DNA of 64,000 nt from Georgenia_A wangjunii (GTDB lineage Bacteria > Actinomycetota > Actinomycetes > Actinomycetales > Actinomycetaceae), in assembly GCF_036421915.1 (NCBI RefSeq), contig NZ_JAZGOM010000004.1. One strand, given 5' to 3'. The position numbers and the translations under genes are program-made. Under the pieces are notes generated by a model, which was not told the origin of the DNA, made no database searches, and worked only from the letters and a program-made list of their open reading frames with translations. Position 1 is the stretch's first letter, and the number at the start of each line of letters is the position of its first letter. Of the stretch, positions 51,170 to 60,217 are shown piece after piece.

Positions 51170-51952
51170 TCACGACCAGCGGAACAGCTTCGCGGCGAGC
51201 GGGTAGAGGACGGCGACGTACCCGAGCATGACGACGACCTGGAGCGCCGGGAACCCGTCGGAGAACCACGCGGCGGTCATCGCCTGGCTCGCGGCGCCGA
51301 GCGGGGTGTAGGAGCCGATCGTCGCGAGCGTCTCGGGCATCATCGGCCCCGGCGTCCACATCCCGGCGAAGAGGAGCATGGGGAAGTAGACGAGCATCCC
51401 CAGGCCGGACGCGGCGCTGCCCTTGGGTGCGCGCGCCGCGATGAGCAGGCCGACACCGAACATGGCGGCCGCGCCGAGCAGGAACGCGAGCACCGCCACG
51501 GCCGGCTGCTCGGGGGCCGGCGAGCCGAAGACGACCGCGGCGATGACGAGGGCGAGCCCCGCCGCGGCGGCGAGCGCGGCGATGTTGACGGCCACCTGCG
51601 CGACGAGGACGCCCTGGGGGCGCATGGGGGTGGTCGAGAGGCGGCGCAGGATCCCCTGCTCGCGGTAGGTGGCGAGGAAGACCGGGAGCGTCGTCAGGGC
51701 CGGTGTGGCGATGGCCGTGGCGAGGACGACGGGCGTGAAGATGTGGATCGGGAGCATCCCGGCCCACGGCTCGGCGAGGTCCGTGATGCGCTCACGCATC
51801 CCGGGGATGGCGAACCCGATGCCGACGAGGAGGATGCTCGGGAACGCGAGGGCGAAGAAGGAGCCGCCGGCGTCGCGGAGGAAGAGGCGGGCCTCGGCGG
51901 CGGTGAGGGCGCCGAGCCCTCGGGGCGAGCGGGTTGCCGTCAGGGTGGTCAT
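51170..51952 (-). CDS. ABC-2 type transporter permease
   Basis: Membrane subunit of an ABC exporter, 260 residues, six hydrophobic segments, with the ABC-2 region YREQGILRRLSTTPMRPQGVL and the late LLFAGMWTPGPMMPETL. ATG 51950-51952 overlaps its ATPase gene as ATGA, so the pair forms one transporter. Substrate is unknown; similar DrrB-like permeases export drugs or lipids. Confidence 0.9.
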   Translation of the reverse strand: MTTLTATRSPRGLGALTAAEARLFLRDAGGSFFALAFPSILLVGIGFAIPGMRERITDLAEPWAGMLPIHIFTPVVLATAIATPALTTLPVFLATYREQGILRRLSTTPMRPQGVLVAQVAVNIAALAAAAGLALVIAAVVFGSPAPEQPAVAVLAFLLGAAAMFGVGLLIAARAPKGSAASGLGMLVYFPMLLFAGMWTPGPMMPETLATIGSYTPLGAASQAMTAAWFSDGFPALQVVVMLGYVAVLYPLAAKLFRWS

Positions 51953-52890
51953 GGCGCGACCTCCTCGGTCTGGATGCTGGTGGTGGAGGACCCGGTCACC
52001 TCGACGAAGACGTCCTCGAGGGTGCGGGAGATGGTGCGGACCTCGGTGGGGATGACGTCGTACCGGGCGAGCTCGACGATGGCGGCCGGCAGGACGCGCT
52101 CGCTCCCGCTCACCTCGTACTCCTCGCCGTCGCGGCGCACGGCGTGGACGTCCGGGAGCGCGAGCAGGGCGTCCGCGGCGGCGGGGGCGTCGTCGGGCAG
52201 CCGCATGCGGAAGGCGCGCTCGTGGCTCGCGCCGCGGATGAGCTCGACGGGCGAGCCGGAGGCGACGACGCGGCCGTCGTCGATGATGACGAGCCGGTCG
52301 CACAGGCGCTCCGCCTCGTCCATGAAGTGGGTGACGAGGACGACGGTGACGCCGGTGTCGCGGACCCGCTCGATGAGCGCCCACGTGTCGCGCCGGGCCT
52401 GCGGGTCGAGGCCGGTGGTCAGCTCGTCGAGGATCGCGACCTGCGGGTTGCCGATGAGGGCGAGCGCGATCGACAGGCGCTGCTGCTGGCCGCCGGACAG
52501 GTCCGCGAACGCCGTGCCCTTCTTCTCGCGCAGCCCGAGGAGGTCGAGCAGCTCCTCGGGGTCCGCCGGACGGGGGTAGAACGCGGCGTAGAGCTCGAGG
52601 GCCTCCCCCACCCGGAGCTTGGCCGGCAGCTTCGCCTCCTGGAGCTGGATCCCGACGTGCTCGCGCACCGCGGCCGGGTCCCGCTGGGGGTCCGTGCCGA
52701 GGAGGTGGACCGTCCCGCCGTCGGCGTGGCGCAGGCCGGCCAGGCACTCGACGGTCGTCGTCTTGCCGGCCCCGTTGGGACCGAGGATCCCGAAGATCTC
52801 GCCGCGCTCGACGACGAGGGAGACGTCGGCGACGGCGACCTTCTCGCCGTAGGTCTTGCGGAGGTGGTCGATCTCGATGACGGGACTCAT
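51949..52890 (-). CDS. ABC transporter ATP-binding protein (DrrA-like)
   Basis: 313-residue ATPase for the neighbouring permease. Walker A ILGPNGAGKTTT is near residues 34-45, Q-loop in GIQLQEAKLP, signature LSGGQQQRLSI, Walker B VAILDELTTGLDPQ, then H-loop in VTHFMDEAE. A C-terminal regulatory region as in DrrA-type exporters is present. ATG 52888-52890 has a GGAG site; the frame is open 12 codons upstream. It is 36 bases after the preceding permease gene, so it probably belongs to the same operon as the GntR unit. Confidence 0.92.
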   Translation of the reverse strand: MSPVIEIDHLRKTYGEKVAVADVSLVVERGEIFGILGPNGAGKTTTVECLAGLRHADGGTVHLLGTDPQRDPAAVREHVGIQLQEAKLPAKLRVGEALELYAAFYPRPADPEELLDLLGLREKKGTAFADLSGGQQQRLSIALALIGNPQVAILDELTTGLDPQARRDTWALIERVRDTGVTVVLVTHFMDEAERLCDRLVIIDDGRVVASGSPVELIRGASHERAFRMRLPDDAPAAADALLALPDVHAVRRDGEEYEVSGSERVLPAAIVELARYDVIPTEVRTISRTLEDVFVEVTGSSTTSIQTEEVAP

Positions 52891-52926
52891 GGCGTGCTCC
52901 GATCCGAGGTTGAGGCGGCCGCGCAC

Positions 52927-53694
52927 TCAGGTGGTGACGCGGTGGATGGCGACGTCGCGGGCCAGCCGGTGGAAGGCGAGGGCGCCGAGGGCGATGAGGA
53001 GGACCCGCGCCGCGGCGAGCGCGAGCGGCGAGGTGAAGAGGGCGAAGGCGCTCCACCCCTCCTCCGCGGCATCAGCCACGAGGAGGGAGGCGTACACCGG
53101 CGCCACCGTGAGCGGCAGGAGCAGGGTTCCCCACCACCCACCGAACCGGTAGTAGGCGATGCCGACGAGGAGCCCGCTCACCTGGGCGGCCAGGAAGATG
53201 AGCGCCATGTCGAGCAGGCCCGCGGCGAACCCGTCCTGCCACGCGGCGAAGCCGTCGTCGCCGGCTGTGTGCGGCCATCCGAGGCGTGCGAACAGCGCGC
53301 CCTCGGCGAGCAGGGCCAGGTTGAGGACGAGGGCGTACGCGCAGGCGCACACGACGACGGTGACGAGCTGGGCGCGGATGAACGCGCGCCGGGTCATGCC
53401 GTTGGCGACGTGCACCCCGAGCTGGGTGGTGGCGAAGATGATGGCGGTCGCGAACGGGAACCACGTGGCGCCCTGCGCGGCGAACTGCACGATCGACATC
53501 TCCACCGTCGCGACACGGTCGACGACGATGAGCGCCGCCGTCACGCCGACGGCGACGATGACCCAGAACCAGGCGGCGAGGACGAGGTTGGCGCCCAGCG
53601 ACCAGGCGGCCGCGCGGCGCCACTGAGGACCACGCCGGGTCCGCCGCGGGTAGGTGAAGAGGCCACCGCTCGTGGGTGAGGTGAGGGTGCTCAT
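52927..53694 (-). CDS. Membrane protein of the GntR/ABC unit (putative permease)
   Basis: 255-residue membrane protein with six hydrophobic segments (AAWSLGANLVLAAWFWVIVA, FPFATAIIFATTQLGVHVAN, LVTVVVCACAYALVLNLALL and others). It has no obvious ABC-2 signature but overlaps the ATPase gene by ATGA, so it is most likely the membrane partner. ATG 53692-53694 is the coupled start. Substrate unknown. Confidence 0.82.
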   Translation of the reverse strand: MSTLTSPTSGGLFTYPRRTRRGPQWRRAAAWSLGANLVLAAWFWVIVAVGVTAALIVVDRVATVEMSIVQFAAQGATWFPFATAIIFATTQLGVHVANGMTRRAFIRAQLVTVVVCACAYALVLNLALLAEGALFARLGWPHTAGDDGFAAWQDGFAAGLLDMALIFLAAQVSGLLVGIAYYRFGGWWGTLLLPLTVAPVYASLLVADAAEEGWSAFALFTSPLALAAARVLLIALGALAFHRLARDVAIHRVTT

Positions 53695-54566
53695 GATGCT
53701 CCTGAGGTGAGGTGGACGAACAGGTCCTGCATGCTGACGGGGCCGACCTCGAACCCGTCGTCGGCGAGGCGGGCCCGCACGGGCTCGGTGAGGTCGCCGA
53801 GGACGGTGACCTCCGCCGTCGGGCCGAGGTCGCGACGCCCGAGCACCTGGAGGCCGTCGACGGCGGTGTCCACCCGCGCGGCCGGGCCGACGACCGTCGC
53901 CCCGCGCGAGCGCAGCGAGTCGGCGTCCTCGGCGAGGAGGACCCGGCCGTGATCGAGGACGAGGACGTTCTCGAAGAGCCTCTCGACCTCGCTGATGAGG
54001 TGGCTCGAGAGGATGATCGTGCGCGGGTTCTCGACGTAGTCGGCGAGGAGCGCGTCGTAGAAGCGGTACCGCGACGGCGCGTCCATGCCGAGGTAGACCT
54101 CGTCGAAGATCGTCAGCGGTGCGCGGGACGCGAGGCCGATGACGGCGCCGACGGCGGAGCGCTGGCCGCGCGAGAGGGTGCCGGGCCGCTTCTTCGGGTC
54201 CAGCCCGAACAGGTCGAGCAGCTCGCCGGCGTACTCCGCGTCCCACGTGGGCCGGGCCGCGGCGACGACGTCGAGCGTGGCGCAGATCTTCTCGTCCGCG
54301 AGCACGTCGCCGCTCTCCCGCACGAGGCAGACCCGCTCCATGACGCGCTCGTTCTCGAACGGGTCCTCCCCGTCGACGAGGACGGTGCCGCCGGTCGGCC
54401 GGCGCAGGGAGGCGAGGATCGACAGGAGCGTCGTCTTGCCCGAGCCGTTCCGCCCGAGCAGGCCGGTGATGCCGCCCGGCGCGAGCTCGACGCTCGCGTG
54501 GTCGACGGCGCGGGTGTCGCCGAAGTGGACGCTGAGGTCGCGGACCTCGACCGAGAAGCCGGTCAT
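53691..54566 (-). CDS. ABC transporter ATP-binding protein (YtrB-like)
   Basis: 291-residue ATPase. Walker A LLGRNGSGKTTLL near residue 36-48, signature LSRGQRSAVGAVIGLA (LSRGQ rather than LSGGQ), Walker B LTIFDEVYLGMDAP with the catalytic glutamate, and H-loop SSHLISEVERL. This LSRGQ/DEVYLGMD pattern is typical of ATPases linked to YtrA-type GntR regulators. ATG 54564-54566 overlaps the GntR gene stop. Confidence 0.9.
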   Translation of the reverse strand: MTGFSVEVRDLSVHFGDTRAVDHASVELAPGGITGLLGRNGSGKTTLLSILASLRRPTGGTVLVDGEDPFENERVMERVCLVRESGDVLADEKICATLDVVAAARPTWDAEYAGELLDLFGLDPKKRPGTLSRGQRSAVGAVIGLASRAPLTIFDEVYLGMDAPSRYRFYDALLADYVENPRTIILSSHLISEVERLFENVLVLDHGRVLLAEDADSLRSRGATVVGPAARVDTAVDGLQVLGRRDLGPTAEVTVLGDLTEPVRARLADDGFEVGPVSMQDLFVHLTSGAS

Positions 54567-54934
54567 GCGTGCGTTCCCTTCTCGTAGGTGGATCGGATGT
54601 AGCCGAGCAGGTCGTCGGCGCTCAGGCCGAGCGCTCGCGCCTCGGCGAGGACCGGGTCGAGGTGGTCGGCGAGGAAGCTGCCTCGCCGCTGCTCACGAAG
54701 CCGCTCGCGGGCACCGTCGGCGACGAACATCCCGACGCCGCGCTGCTTGTAGAGCACGCCCTCGTCGACGAGCGCCGCGAACGCCTTGGCGGCCGTGGCC
54801 GGGTTGATGCGGTACGTCGTCGCGTACTGGGTGGTGGACATGACCTGCTCCCCCTCCGCGACCGTCCCTTCCAGGACCTGGCGCCGCAGCTGCTCGGCGA
54901 TCTGCACGTAGATCGGCGTCGTGGCGTCGAACAT
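54563..54934 (-). CDS. GntR-family regulator (YtrA subfamily)
   Basis: Repressor of 123 residues. The winged-helix N-terminus is clear: TPIYVQIAEQLRRQVLEGTV, then RINPATAAKAFAALVDEGVLYKQRGVGMFV. The short C-terminal helical region (LREQRRGSFLADHLDPVLAE) is the YtrA type with no effector domain. ATG 54932-54934 is preferred because GAGGTGA precedes it; GTG 54938-54940 is the alternative. It is the first gene of the ABC locus and lies next to a large palindrome, so it should autoregulate. Inducer unknown; family members often respond to cell-wall active compounds. Confidence 0.9.
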   Translation of the reverse strand: MFDATTPIYVQIAEQLRRQVLEGTVAEGEQVMSTTQYATTYRINPATAAKAFAALVDEGVLYKQRGVGMFVADGARERLREQRRGSFLADHLDPVLAEARALGLSADDLLGYIRSTYEKGTHA

Positions 54935-54942
54935 GCTCACCT

Positions 54943-54984
54943 CGGTTCAGTGGTTCACTACACTAGTAATGAACCACTGAACCG
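54943..54984. promoter_or_regulatory. Operator: 15-bp perfect inverted repeat before the GntR gene
   Basis: Arms 54943-54957 and 54970-54984 are exact reverse complements (CGGTTCAGTGGTTCA and its complement), separated by 12 bases CTACACTAGTAA. Each arm is itself a tandem GGTTCA-GT-GGTTCA. The spacer contains hexamers resembling -10 elements on both strands (TACACT plus, TAGTGT minus) and the palindrome ACTAGT. It lies immediately upstream of the GntR start and is the obvious regulator-binding site of the operon. Confidence 0.8.
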
Positions 54985-55224
54985 CCGGGGCGTCAAGTGG
55001 CTTCTGCATTCGAGGGCCCCGACCGCCTGGACTCGGCGGTGGGGCTCCGACCGTCTGGTGCCTCGCCGGATGGCGGGCGGGCCGCACGCGCTGGCCGGGC
55101 GGGGCGCGCTGTGCCGGGTCGTGGCGGGTCTGGCGGGAGCCGCGAGGAACGAGCGGCGGAGGGAAGACCCGGCGCGGCGCGCCCCACCCGGCACCCCCGG
55201 CCGGGCCAGCGACTTACGGACCAG

Positions 55225-56319
55225 CTAGTACCGCACGCCGCGCAGGACGACGGCGCTCGGCCGCGCGAGGACGGCGATGTCCTCGCGGGGGTCCTCCGGG
55301 TAGACGACGACGTCCGCGCTCGCGCCCTCGACGAGCCCCTCGGCGCCGAGGAACGCGCGCGCCTCCCACGTCGCGGCGGCGACGACGGCGGGCGCCGGCA
55401 CCCCGGCGCGGACCACCTCGGCGAGCTCGGCCGGGAGCGACCCGTGCGCGATGGTGCCGCCGGCGTCGGAGCCCATGAGCAGCGGCACGCCGGCCGCGTG
55501 CAGCGCCCGCACCTGCTCGTGGCGCCGCGCGTGCATCGCGCGCATCCGCCCGGCGTAGACCGGGTACTTCTCCCCCGCCTGGTCGGCGAACGCGCCGAAC
55601 TGCGCGACCTGGAGCAGCGTCGGCGTCACGGGGACGCCGCGGCGCGCGGCCTCGGCCATGTGGTCGGCGTCCATGCCGGTGCCGTGCTCGATGCCGTCGA
55701 TGCCGGCGTCGAGGAGCGGGCCGATCGCCTCGTGGGAGAACGCGTGCGCCGTGACGCGGGCCCCGTTCTCGTGCGCGGCGGCGATCGCGTCGGCGAGGAC
55801 GTCAGCGGGCCAGAGCGGGCGCAGGTCCGCCTCGGCGCCCTGGGACCGGTCGATCCAGTCGGCGACGATCTTGACCCAGCCGTCGCCGTCGCGGGCCTGC
55901 TCGGCGACGGCGTCGGGCAGGTCCCCCACCCGGTCGAGCTCGAGGCCGTAGTTGCGCAGGTAGCGCTTGGGGCGCGCGAGGTGGTGCCCGGCCCGGAGGA
56001 GCCGCGGGAGGTCGCCACGCTCCTGCACCCACCGGTTGTCCATGGGCGAGCCGGCGTCACGGACGAGGAGCGTCCCCGCGTCCCGGTCCGCGAGGGCCTG
56101 GGCGAGCGCCTCGTCGGTGCTCACCTCGCCGTCGGGCCCGAGGCCGATGTGGCAGTGGACGTCGACGAGCCCGGGCAGCACCCACCCCTCGAGGACGACG
56201 GCGCCCGCCGCGCCCGGCGGGGGCGTCGCCGTGAGGACGCCGTCCGCCACCCAGCACTCGTCGAGCTCGGCGTCCTCGCCCGCGACGACGACGCCGCGCA
56301 GGTGCAGCACCTCGCTCAT
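55225..56319 (-). CDS. Amidohydrolase family protein
   Basis: 364-residue metal-dependent hydrolase of the imidazolonepropionase-like branch. Metal ligands are in VDVHCHIGLG (HxH), the lysine in DGWVKIVADW, HAFSHEAI, IEHGTGMDAD and the aspartate in LLMGSDAGGTIAHG. Residues upstream of 33 in the open frame have no similarity and ATG 56317-56319 has an AAGGAG site. Substrate unknown; it lies alone between the ABC locus and ffh, a gap of about 25 bases after ffh suggesting read-through from ffh. Confidence 0.88.
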   Translation of the reverse strand: MSEVLHLRGVVVAGEDAELDECWVADGVLTATPPPGAAGAVVLEGWVLPGLVDVHCHIGLGPDGEVSTDEALAQALADRDAGTLLVRDAGSPMDNRWVQERGDLPRLLRAGHHLARPKRYLRNYGLELDRVGDLPDAVAEQARDGDGWVKIVADWIDRSQGAEADLRPLWPADVLADAIAAAHENGARVTAHAFSHEAIGPLLDAGIDGIEHGTGMDADHMAEAARRGVPVTPTLLQVAQFGAFADQAGEKYPVYAGRMRAMHARRHEQVRALHAAGVPLLMGSDAGGTIAHGSLPAELAEVVRAGVPAPAVVAAATWEARAFLGAEGLVEGASADVVVYPEDPREDIAVLARPSAVVLRGVRY

Positions 56320-56344
56320 GCTGGCTCCTTCCGAGCCGGTGGGG

Positions 56345-57913
56345 CTAGCGCCCGAGGAACTTCTCCAGGCCGGCGGGCAGCTCGAGGTCGCTGGGGCGCG
56401 GACCGGCGCCGGCATCGGTGGGCGCGACGCCGAAGGCCGACCCCGCGGGGGCGGCGGGGCGCGCGGGGACGTCGCGCTCCTGCTGGGCGCGCTTGGCGGG
56501 GTTGCCGGACTTGCCCTTCTTGCCCTTGCGCTGCGGGGGCGGTGCCATGCGGCCCTTGGACTTCTTGCCGCCGCCGGGGAGCTGGCCCATCCCGCCGGGC
56601 ATCTTGCCGCCGGACCGCGCCATCTGACGCATCATCGTCTTCGCCTGGTCGAAGCGCTCCATGAGGGAGTTCACCTCGGCCACGGTCGTGCCGGAGCCGC
56701 GGGCGATGCGCGAGCGCCGTGAGCCGTTGAGGATCTTGGGGTTCGTGCGCTCGGCCGGGGTCATCGAGTGGACGATCGCCTCGACGCGGTCGACGTCGCG
56801 CTCGTCGAAGTTGTCGAGCGCCTCGCGCATCTGACCCATGCCCGGGAGCATCCCGAGCATCTTCTTCATCGAGCCCATCTTCTTGAGCTGCTGCATCTGG
56901 TCGAGGAAGTCCTGGAGGGTGAAGTCCTCCTCCCCCGCGACCTTGGCGGCCATGCGCTCGGCCTGGTCGGCGTCGAACGTGCGCTCGGCCTGCTCGATGA
57001 GGGTGAGGATGTCGCCCATGTCGAGGATGCGTGAGGCCATGCGGTCCGCGTGGAACCGCTCGAAGTCTCGCAGGCCCTCACCGGTCGAGGCGAAGAGGAC
57101 CGGCTGACCCGTGACCTTCGCGACCGAGAGCGCGGCACCGCCGCGGGCGTCTCCGTCGAGCTTGGACAGGACGACGCCGGTGAAGCCGACGCCCTCGGCG
57201 AAGGACTGCGCCGTCGTCACGGCGTCCTGGCCGATCATGGCGTCGAGGACGAAGAGGATCTCGTCCGGCTGGACGGCGTCGCGGATGTCCGCCGCCTGCG
57301 CCATGAGCTCGGCGTCGACGCCGAGCCGTCCGGCGGTGTCGACGACGACGACGCTGTACTGCTTGTCGTGGGCGTGCGCGAGGCCGGAGCGGGCGACGTC
57401 GACCGGGTCACCGACGCCGTTGCCCGGCTCGGGGGCCCACACGGGGACGCCGGCACGCTCACCGACCACCTGGAGCTGGGTGACCGCGTTGGGCCGCTGG
57501 AGGTCCGAGGCGACGAGGAGCGGCGTGTGGCCCTGCTCGCGCAGCCACAGGCCGAGCTTCCCGGCGAGCGTCGTCTTGCCGGCGCCCTGGAGGCCCGCGA
57601 GGAGGATGACCGTGGGCGGGCGCTTGGCGAAGTGGATCTCGCGTGCCTGGCCGCCGAGGATCTCGATGAGCTCGGCGTTGACGATCTTGACGATCTGCTG
57701 GCCGGGGTTGAGGGCGGCCGACACCTCGGCGGACATCGCCCGCTCCCGGACGGCGGCGGTGAACTGCCGCACGACCGGCAGGGCGACGTCGGCCTCGAGG
57801 AGGGCACGGCGGATCTCGGCGACGGTCGTGTTGATGTCGTCCTCGGTCAGCCGCCCCTTGCCGCGCAGGGAGCGGAAGGTGGTGGTCAGGCGGTCGGACA
57901 GGCTGGCGAACAA
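56345..57913 (-). CDS. ffh: Signal recognition particle protein Ffh
   Basis: SRP GTPase that delivers nascent membrane proteins, partner of FtsY at 61708-62877. The 522-residue protein has N domain, G domain (GLQGAGKTTLAGKLG, DTAGRLGVD, SKLDGDARGGAAL) and the methionine-rich M domain (FTLQDFLDQMQQLKKMGSMK), then a Gly/Lys/Pro-rich tail. Its start is TTG 57911-57913, with GAGGT about seven bases upstream, an uncommon initiator. No SRP RNA gene was seen nearby. Confidence 0.96.
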   Translation of the reverse strand: MFASLSDRLTTTFRSLRGKGRLTEDDINTTVAEIRRALLEADVALPVVRQFTAAVRERAMSAEVSAALNPGQQIVKIVNAELIEILGGQAREIHFAKRPPTVILLAGLQGAGKTTLAGKLGLWLREQGHTPLLVASDLQRPNAVTQLQVVGERAGVPVWAPEPGNGVGDPVDVARSGLAHAHDKQYSVVVVDTAGRLGVDAELMAQAADIRDAVQPDEILFVLDAMIGQDAVTTAQSFAEGVGFTGVVLSKLDGDARGGAALSVAKVTGQPVLFASTGEGLRDFERFHADRMASRILDMGDILTLIEQAERTFDADQAERMAAKVAGEEDFTLQDFLDQMQQLKKMGSMKKMLGMLPGMGQMREALDNFDERDVDRVEAIVHSMTPAERTNPKILNGSRRSRIARGSGTTVAEVNSLMERFDQAKTMMRQMARSGGKMPGGMGQLPGGGKKSKGRMAPPPQRKGKKGKSGNPAKRAQQERDVPARPAAPAGSAFGVAPTDAGAGPRPSDLELPAGLEKFLGR

Positions 57914-58031
57914 CGACTTACCTCGCCTCGTTCGAGAGGGACACGGTCAAGGACCCAGGATATCCGCCAGGGCGCCCGCGCGGGTCACCGCGCACCCGGG
58001 CCGCCCGCGCACCAGCCGCACGGGTGCCCGG

Positions 58032-58053
58032 GGCCGGCCCCACGGGGCCGGCC
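58032..58053 (-). terminator. glnD terminator hairpin
   Basis: GGCCGGCCCC / GGGGCCGGCC, 10-bp perfect arms with a 2-base loop (or 9 bp with loop CACG), 22 bases after the glnD stop. It marks the end of the amtB-glnK-glnD operon. Confidence 0.65.
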
Positions 58054-58075
58054 GCGTCGTCCTCCGGGCGACGCT

Positions 58076-59872
58076 CTACCGCAGCACCTCCCGCACGCGC
58101 TGCGTGAGCTCGTCGACGAGGCGGGCCCGCCACGCCGTCCACGCGGCCGGGCCGGCCGCGCTCGCGTCGGCCTCGGTGAGGAGACGCAGGACCTCGAGCA
58201 CGTCGCGCCGCCTGCCGACCGCGGCCGCCACCCGATCGACGACGGCGGGATCCGCGATGTCCTCCCGCGTCGCCGTCTCCGACAGGGTCAGGTGCTCGCG
58301 CACGAGGACGACGACGACGTCCGCCACGTCCCGCCGTACGCCGATGCGGGCGAGGACCGGGCCCACACGCTCGGCGCCGGCCGCCGAGTGGTCCACCGCG
58401 CCCGCGACCTTGCCGATGTCGTGGAAGAGCGCGCCGAGGAGGAGCGCGTCCGCCAGGCCCCCCTGCGGGACCCACACGTCTTGCGCCCCCGCGTCGCGGA
58501 GCAGCTCGGCGGCGTTGGCGGCGGTCTGGACGAGGTGCCGGTCCACCGTGTGGCGGTGGATGGGCGAGCGCTGGGGGCGGTTGCGCACCGCCGCCCACTC
58601 GGGGATCCACCGCGCGACGGTCCCGGCGAGGTCGAGCGCCTCCCACACGGGCACCTGCGCCTGCCCGCTGGCGAGCAGCTCGAGGAGGTGCTCGCGCGCC
58701 GGCACCGGCCACGGCTCGGGCAGGGCGGGCGTGGCGGCGAGGCTGTCGAGCGTCACCGGCGAGAGCGGCAGGCCCAGACGCGCGGCGGTCGCCCCCGCCC
58801 GCAGTGCGAGGACGGGGTCGGTCCCCGGCGCGGCGTCGAGGCCGAGGACGAGCTCGCCGTCGTGCTCGACGAGTCCCGCCCCCACCGACCGCAGCCGCGG
58901 GGCGACCCGGCGCCCCCGGACGACGAGGGGGCCGCGACGCCCCGGCGCCGGGCGGCGCAGCGCCTGCCGGGCGTGGCGCACGGTCGTGTCGAGGGCGGCG
59001 GAGACGACGCGTGCGGACTGAGCGAGGTCGGCGAGGAGCTCGTCGGCGTCGCCCGCCCCCACCCGTTGCGCCACGGCGTCCGCGTCGACGAGGAGGAGCC
59101 GGTTCGTGCGGCGCCCGGCGACGAGGGCGAGGGCGTCGCGCACGTCGAGGAGGTGCGTGTACGCCGCGTCGAGCTCCCCGTGCGGGCGGTCCGTCAGCCA
59201 CGTGGCCGCGAGCGCCTTGACGACGATCGCGTCGCGCATCCCGCCGCGGGCCTCCTTGAGGTCCGGCTCGATGAGGTACGCGACCTCGCCGTGCCGGTCG
59301 GCGCGCTCGCGCACGGAGGTGAGCAGCTCGGGCAGGCGGCGGCGGGCCGCCGCGCGCCAGTCCTCGAGCAGGGCCGTGCGCGCCCGGTGGACGACGACGC
59401 CGTCCCCGGCGACGGGCCGCAGGTCGAGCAGCCCGATCGCGGAGGTGAGGTCGGCCGAGGCCACGCGCCGGCACTGGGCGAGGCTGCGCACCGAGTGGTC
59501 GAGGTCGAGGCCGGCGTCCCAGATCGGGTACCACAGCGACTCCGCCAGCTCGGCGACCTGCGCCTCGGCGAGGGTGCGCCCGTCGTGGACGAGCATGAGG
59601 TCGAGGTCGCTCGTGGGGCCGGCGTCGCGCCGCCCCTGGCTGCCGACGACGGCAAGGGCCACGCCCTCGACGTCCCGGCCGCCGACGGCGCGTCGCCACA
59701 GGTCCGCGAGCGCGGAGTCGACGAGGTCGGACAGCGCCCGCCGGTACGGCCCGCCCGCGCCGGCCCGCGGCGCGGGCACCTCGAGCCGGGCGCGGCGCAG
59801 GTCCCCCACCGAGATGTGGGGGACCTGCGCCGCGCGGTCGGGCGGACTCGCCGCCCCGTCCCGCACGTCCAC
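58076..59872 (-). CDS. glnD: PII uridylyl/adenylyltransferase GlnD, lacking C-terminal ACT domains
   Basis: Modifies the PII protein GlnK to signal nitrogen status (adenylylation in actinobacteria). The 598-residue protein has the nucleotidyltransferase motif VGSQGRRDAGPTSDLDLMLV near residue 80, the linker region and an HD domain (LLLGALFHDIGKVAGAVDHS) around residue 450. It stops at VREVLR just after the HD region, so the two glutamine-sensing ACT domains usual at the C-terminus are missing; the clean TAG and a terminator right after argue against a frameshift. GTG 59870-59872 lies 10 bases after glnK. Confidence 0.92.
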   Translation of the reverse strand: MDVRDGAASPPDRAAQVPHISVGDLRRARLEVPAPRAGAGGPYRRALSDLVDSALADLWRRAVGGRDVEGVALAVVGSQGRRDAGPTSDLDLMLVHDGRTLAEAQVAELAESLWYPIWDAGLDLDHSVRSLAQCRRVASADLTSAIGLLDLRPVAGDGVVVHRARTALLEDWRAAARRRLPELLTSVRERADRHGEVAYLIEPDLKEARGGMRDAIVVKALAATWLTDRPHGELDAAYTHLLDVRDALALVAGRRTNRLLLVDADAVAQRVGAGDADELLADLAQSARVVSAALDTTVRHARQALRRPAPGRRGPLVVRGRRVAPRLRSVGAGLVEHDGELVLGLDAAPGTDPVLALRAGATAARLGLPLSPVTLDSLAATPALPEPWPVPAREHLLELLASGQAQVPVWEALDLAGTVARWIPEWAAVRNRPQRSPIHRHTVDRHLVQTAANAAELLRDAGAQDVWVPQGGLADALLLGALFHDIGKVAGAVDHSAAGAERVGPVLARIGVRRDVADVVVVLVREHLTLSETATREDIADPAVVDRVAAAVGRRRDVLEVLRLLTEADASAAGPAAWTAWRARLVDELTQRVREVLR

Positions 59873-59882
59873 CGTCAGAAGC

Positions 59883-60217
59883 TCACAGCGCCGAGGCGCC
59901 GCGCTCCCCGGTCCGGACGCGGACGACGTCCTCGACCGGCACGGTCCACACCTTGCCGTCGCCGATCCGGCCCGTCTGGGCCGCCTTGACGAAGGCGCCC
60001 GTGATGAGGCTGGCGTCCTCGTCGTCGACGAGGATCTCGACCCGGACCTTGGGGACGAGGTCCACCGTGTACTCCGCGCCGCGGTACACCTCGGTGTGGC
60101 CGTGCTGGCGGCCGTAGCCGCTGGCCTCCGAGACCGTCATCCCGCGCACGCCCACCGCGGCGAGCGCCTGCTTGACCTCGTCCAGCCGGTGGGGCTGGAT
60201 CACGCCCGTGACGAGCT

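Noticed and set aside
57050..59989. A 979-codon plus-strand open frame opposite ffh and glnD
   Set aside because: Both opposite genes are certain; this frame has no family features.
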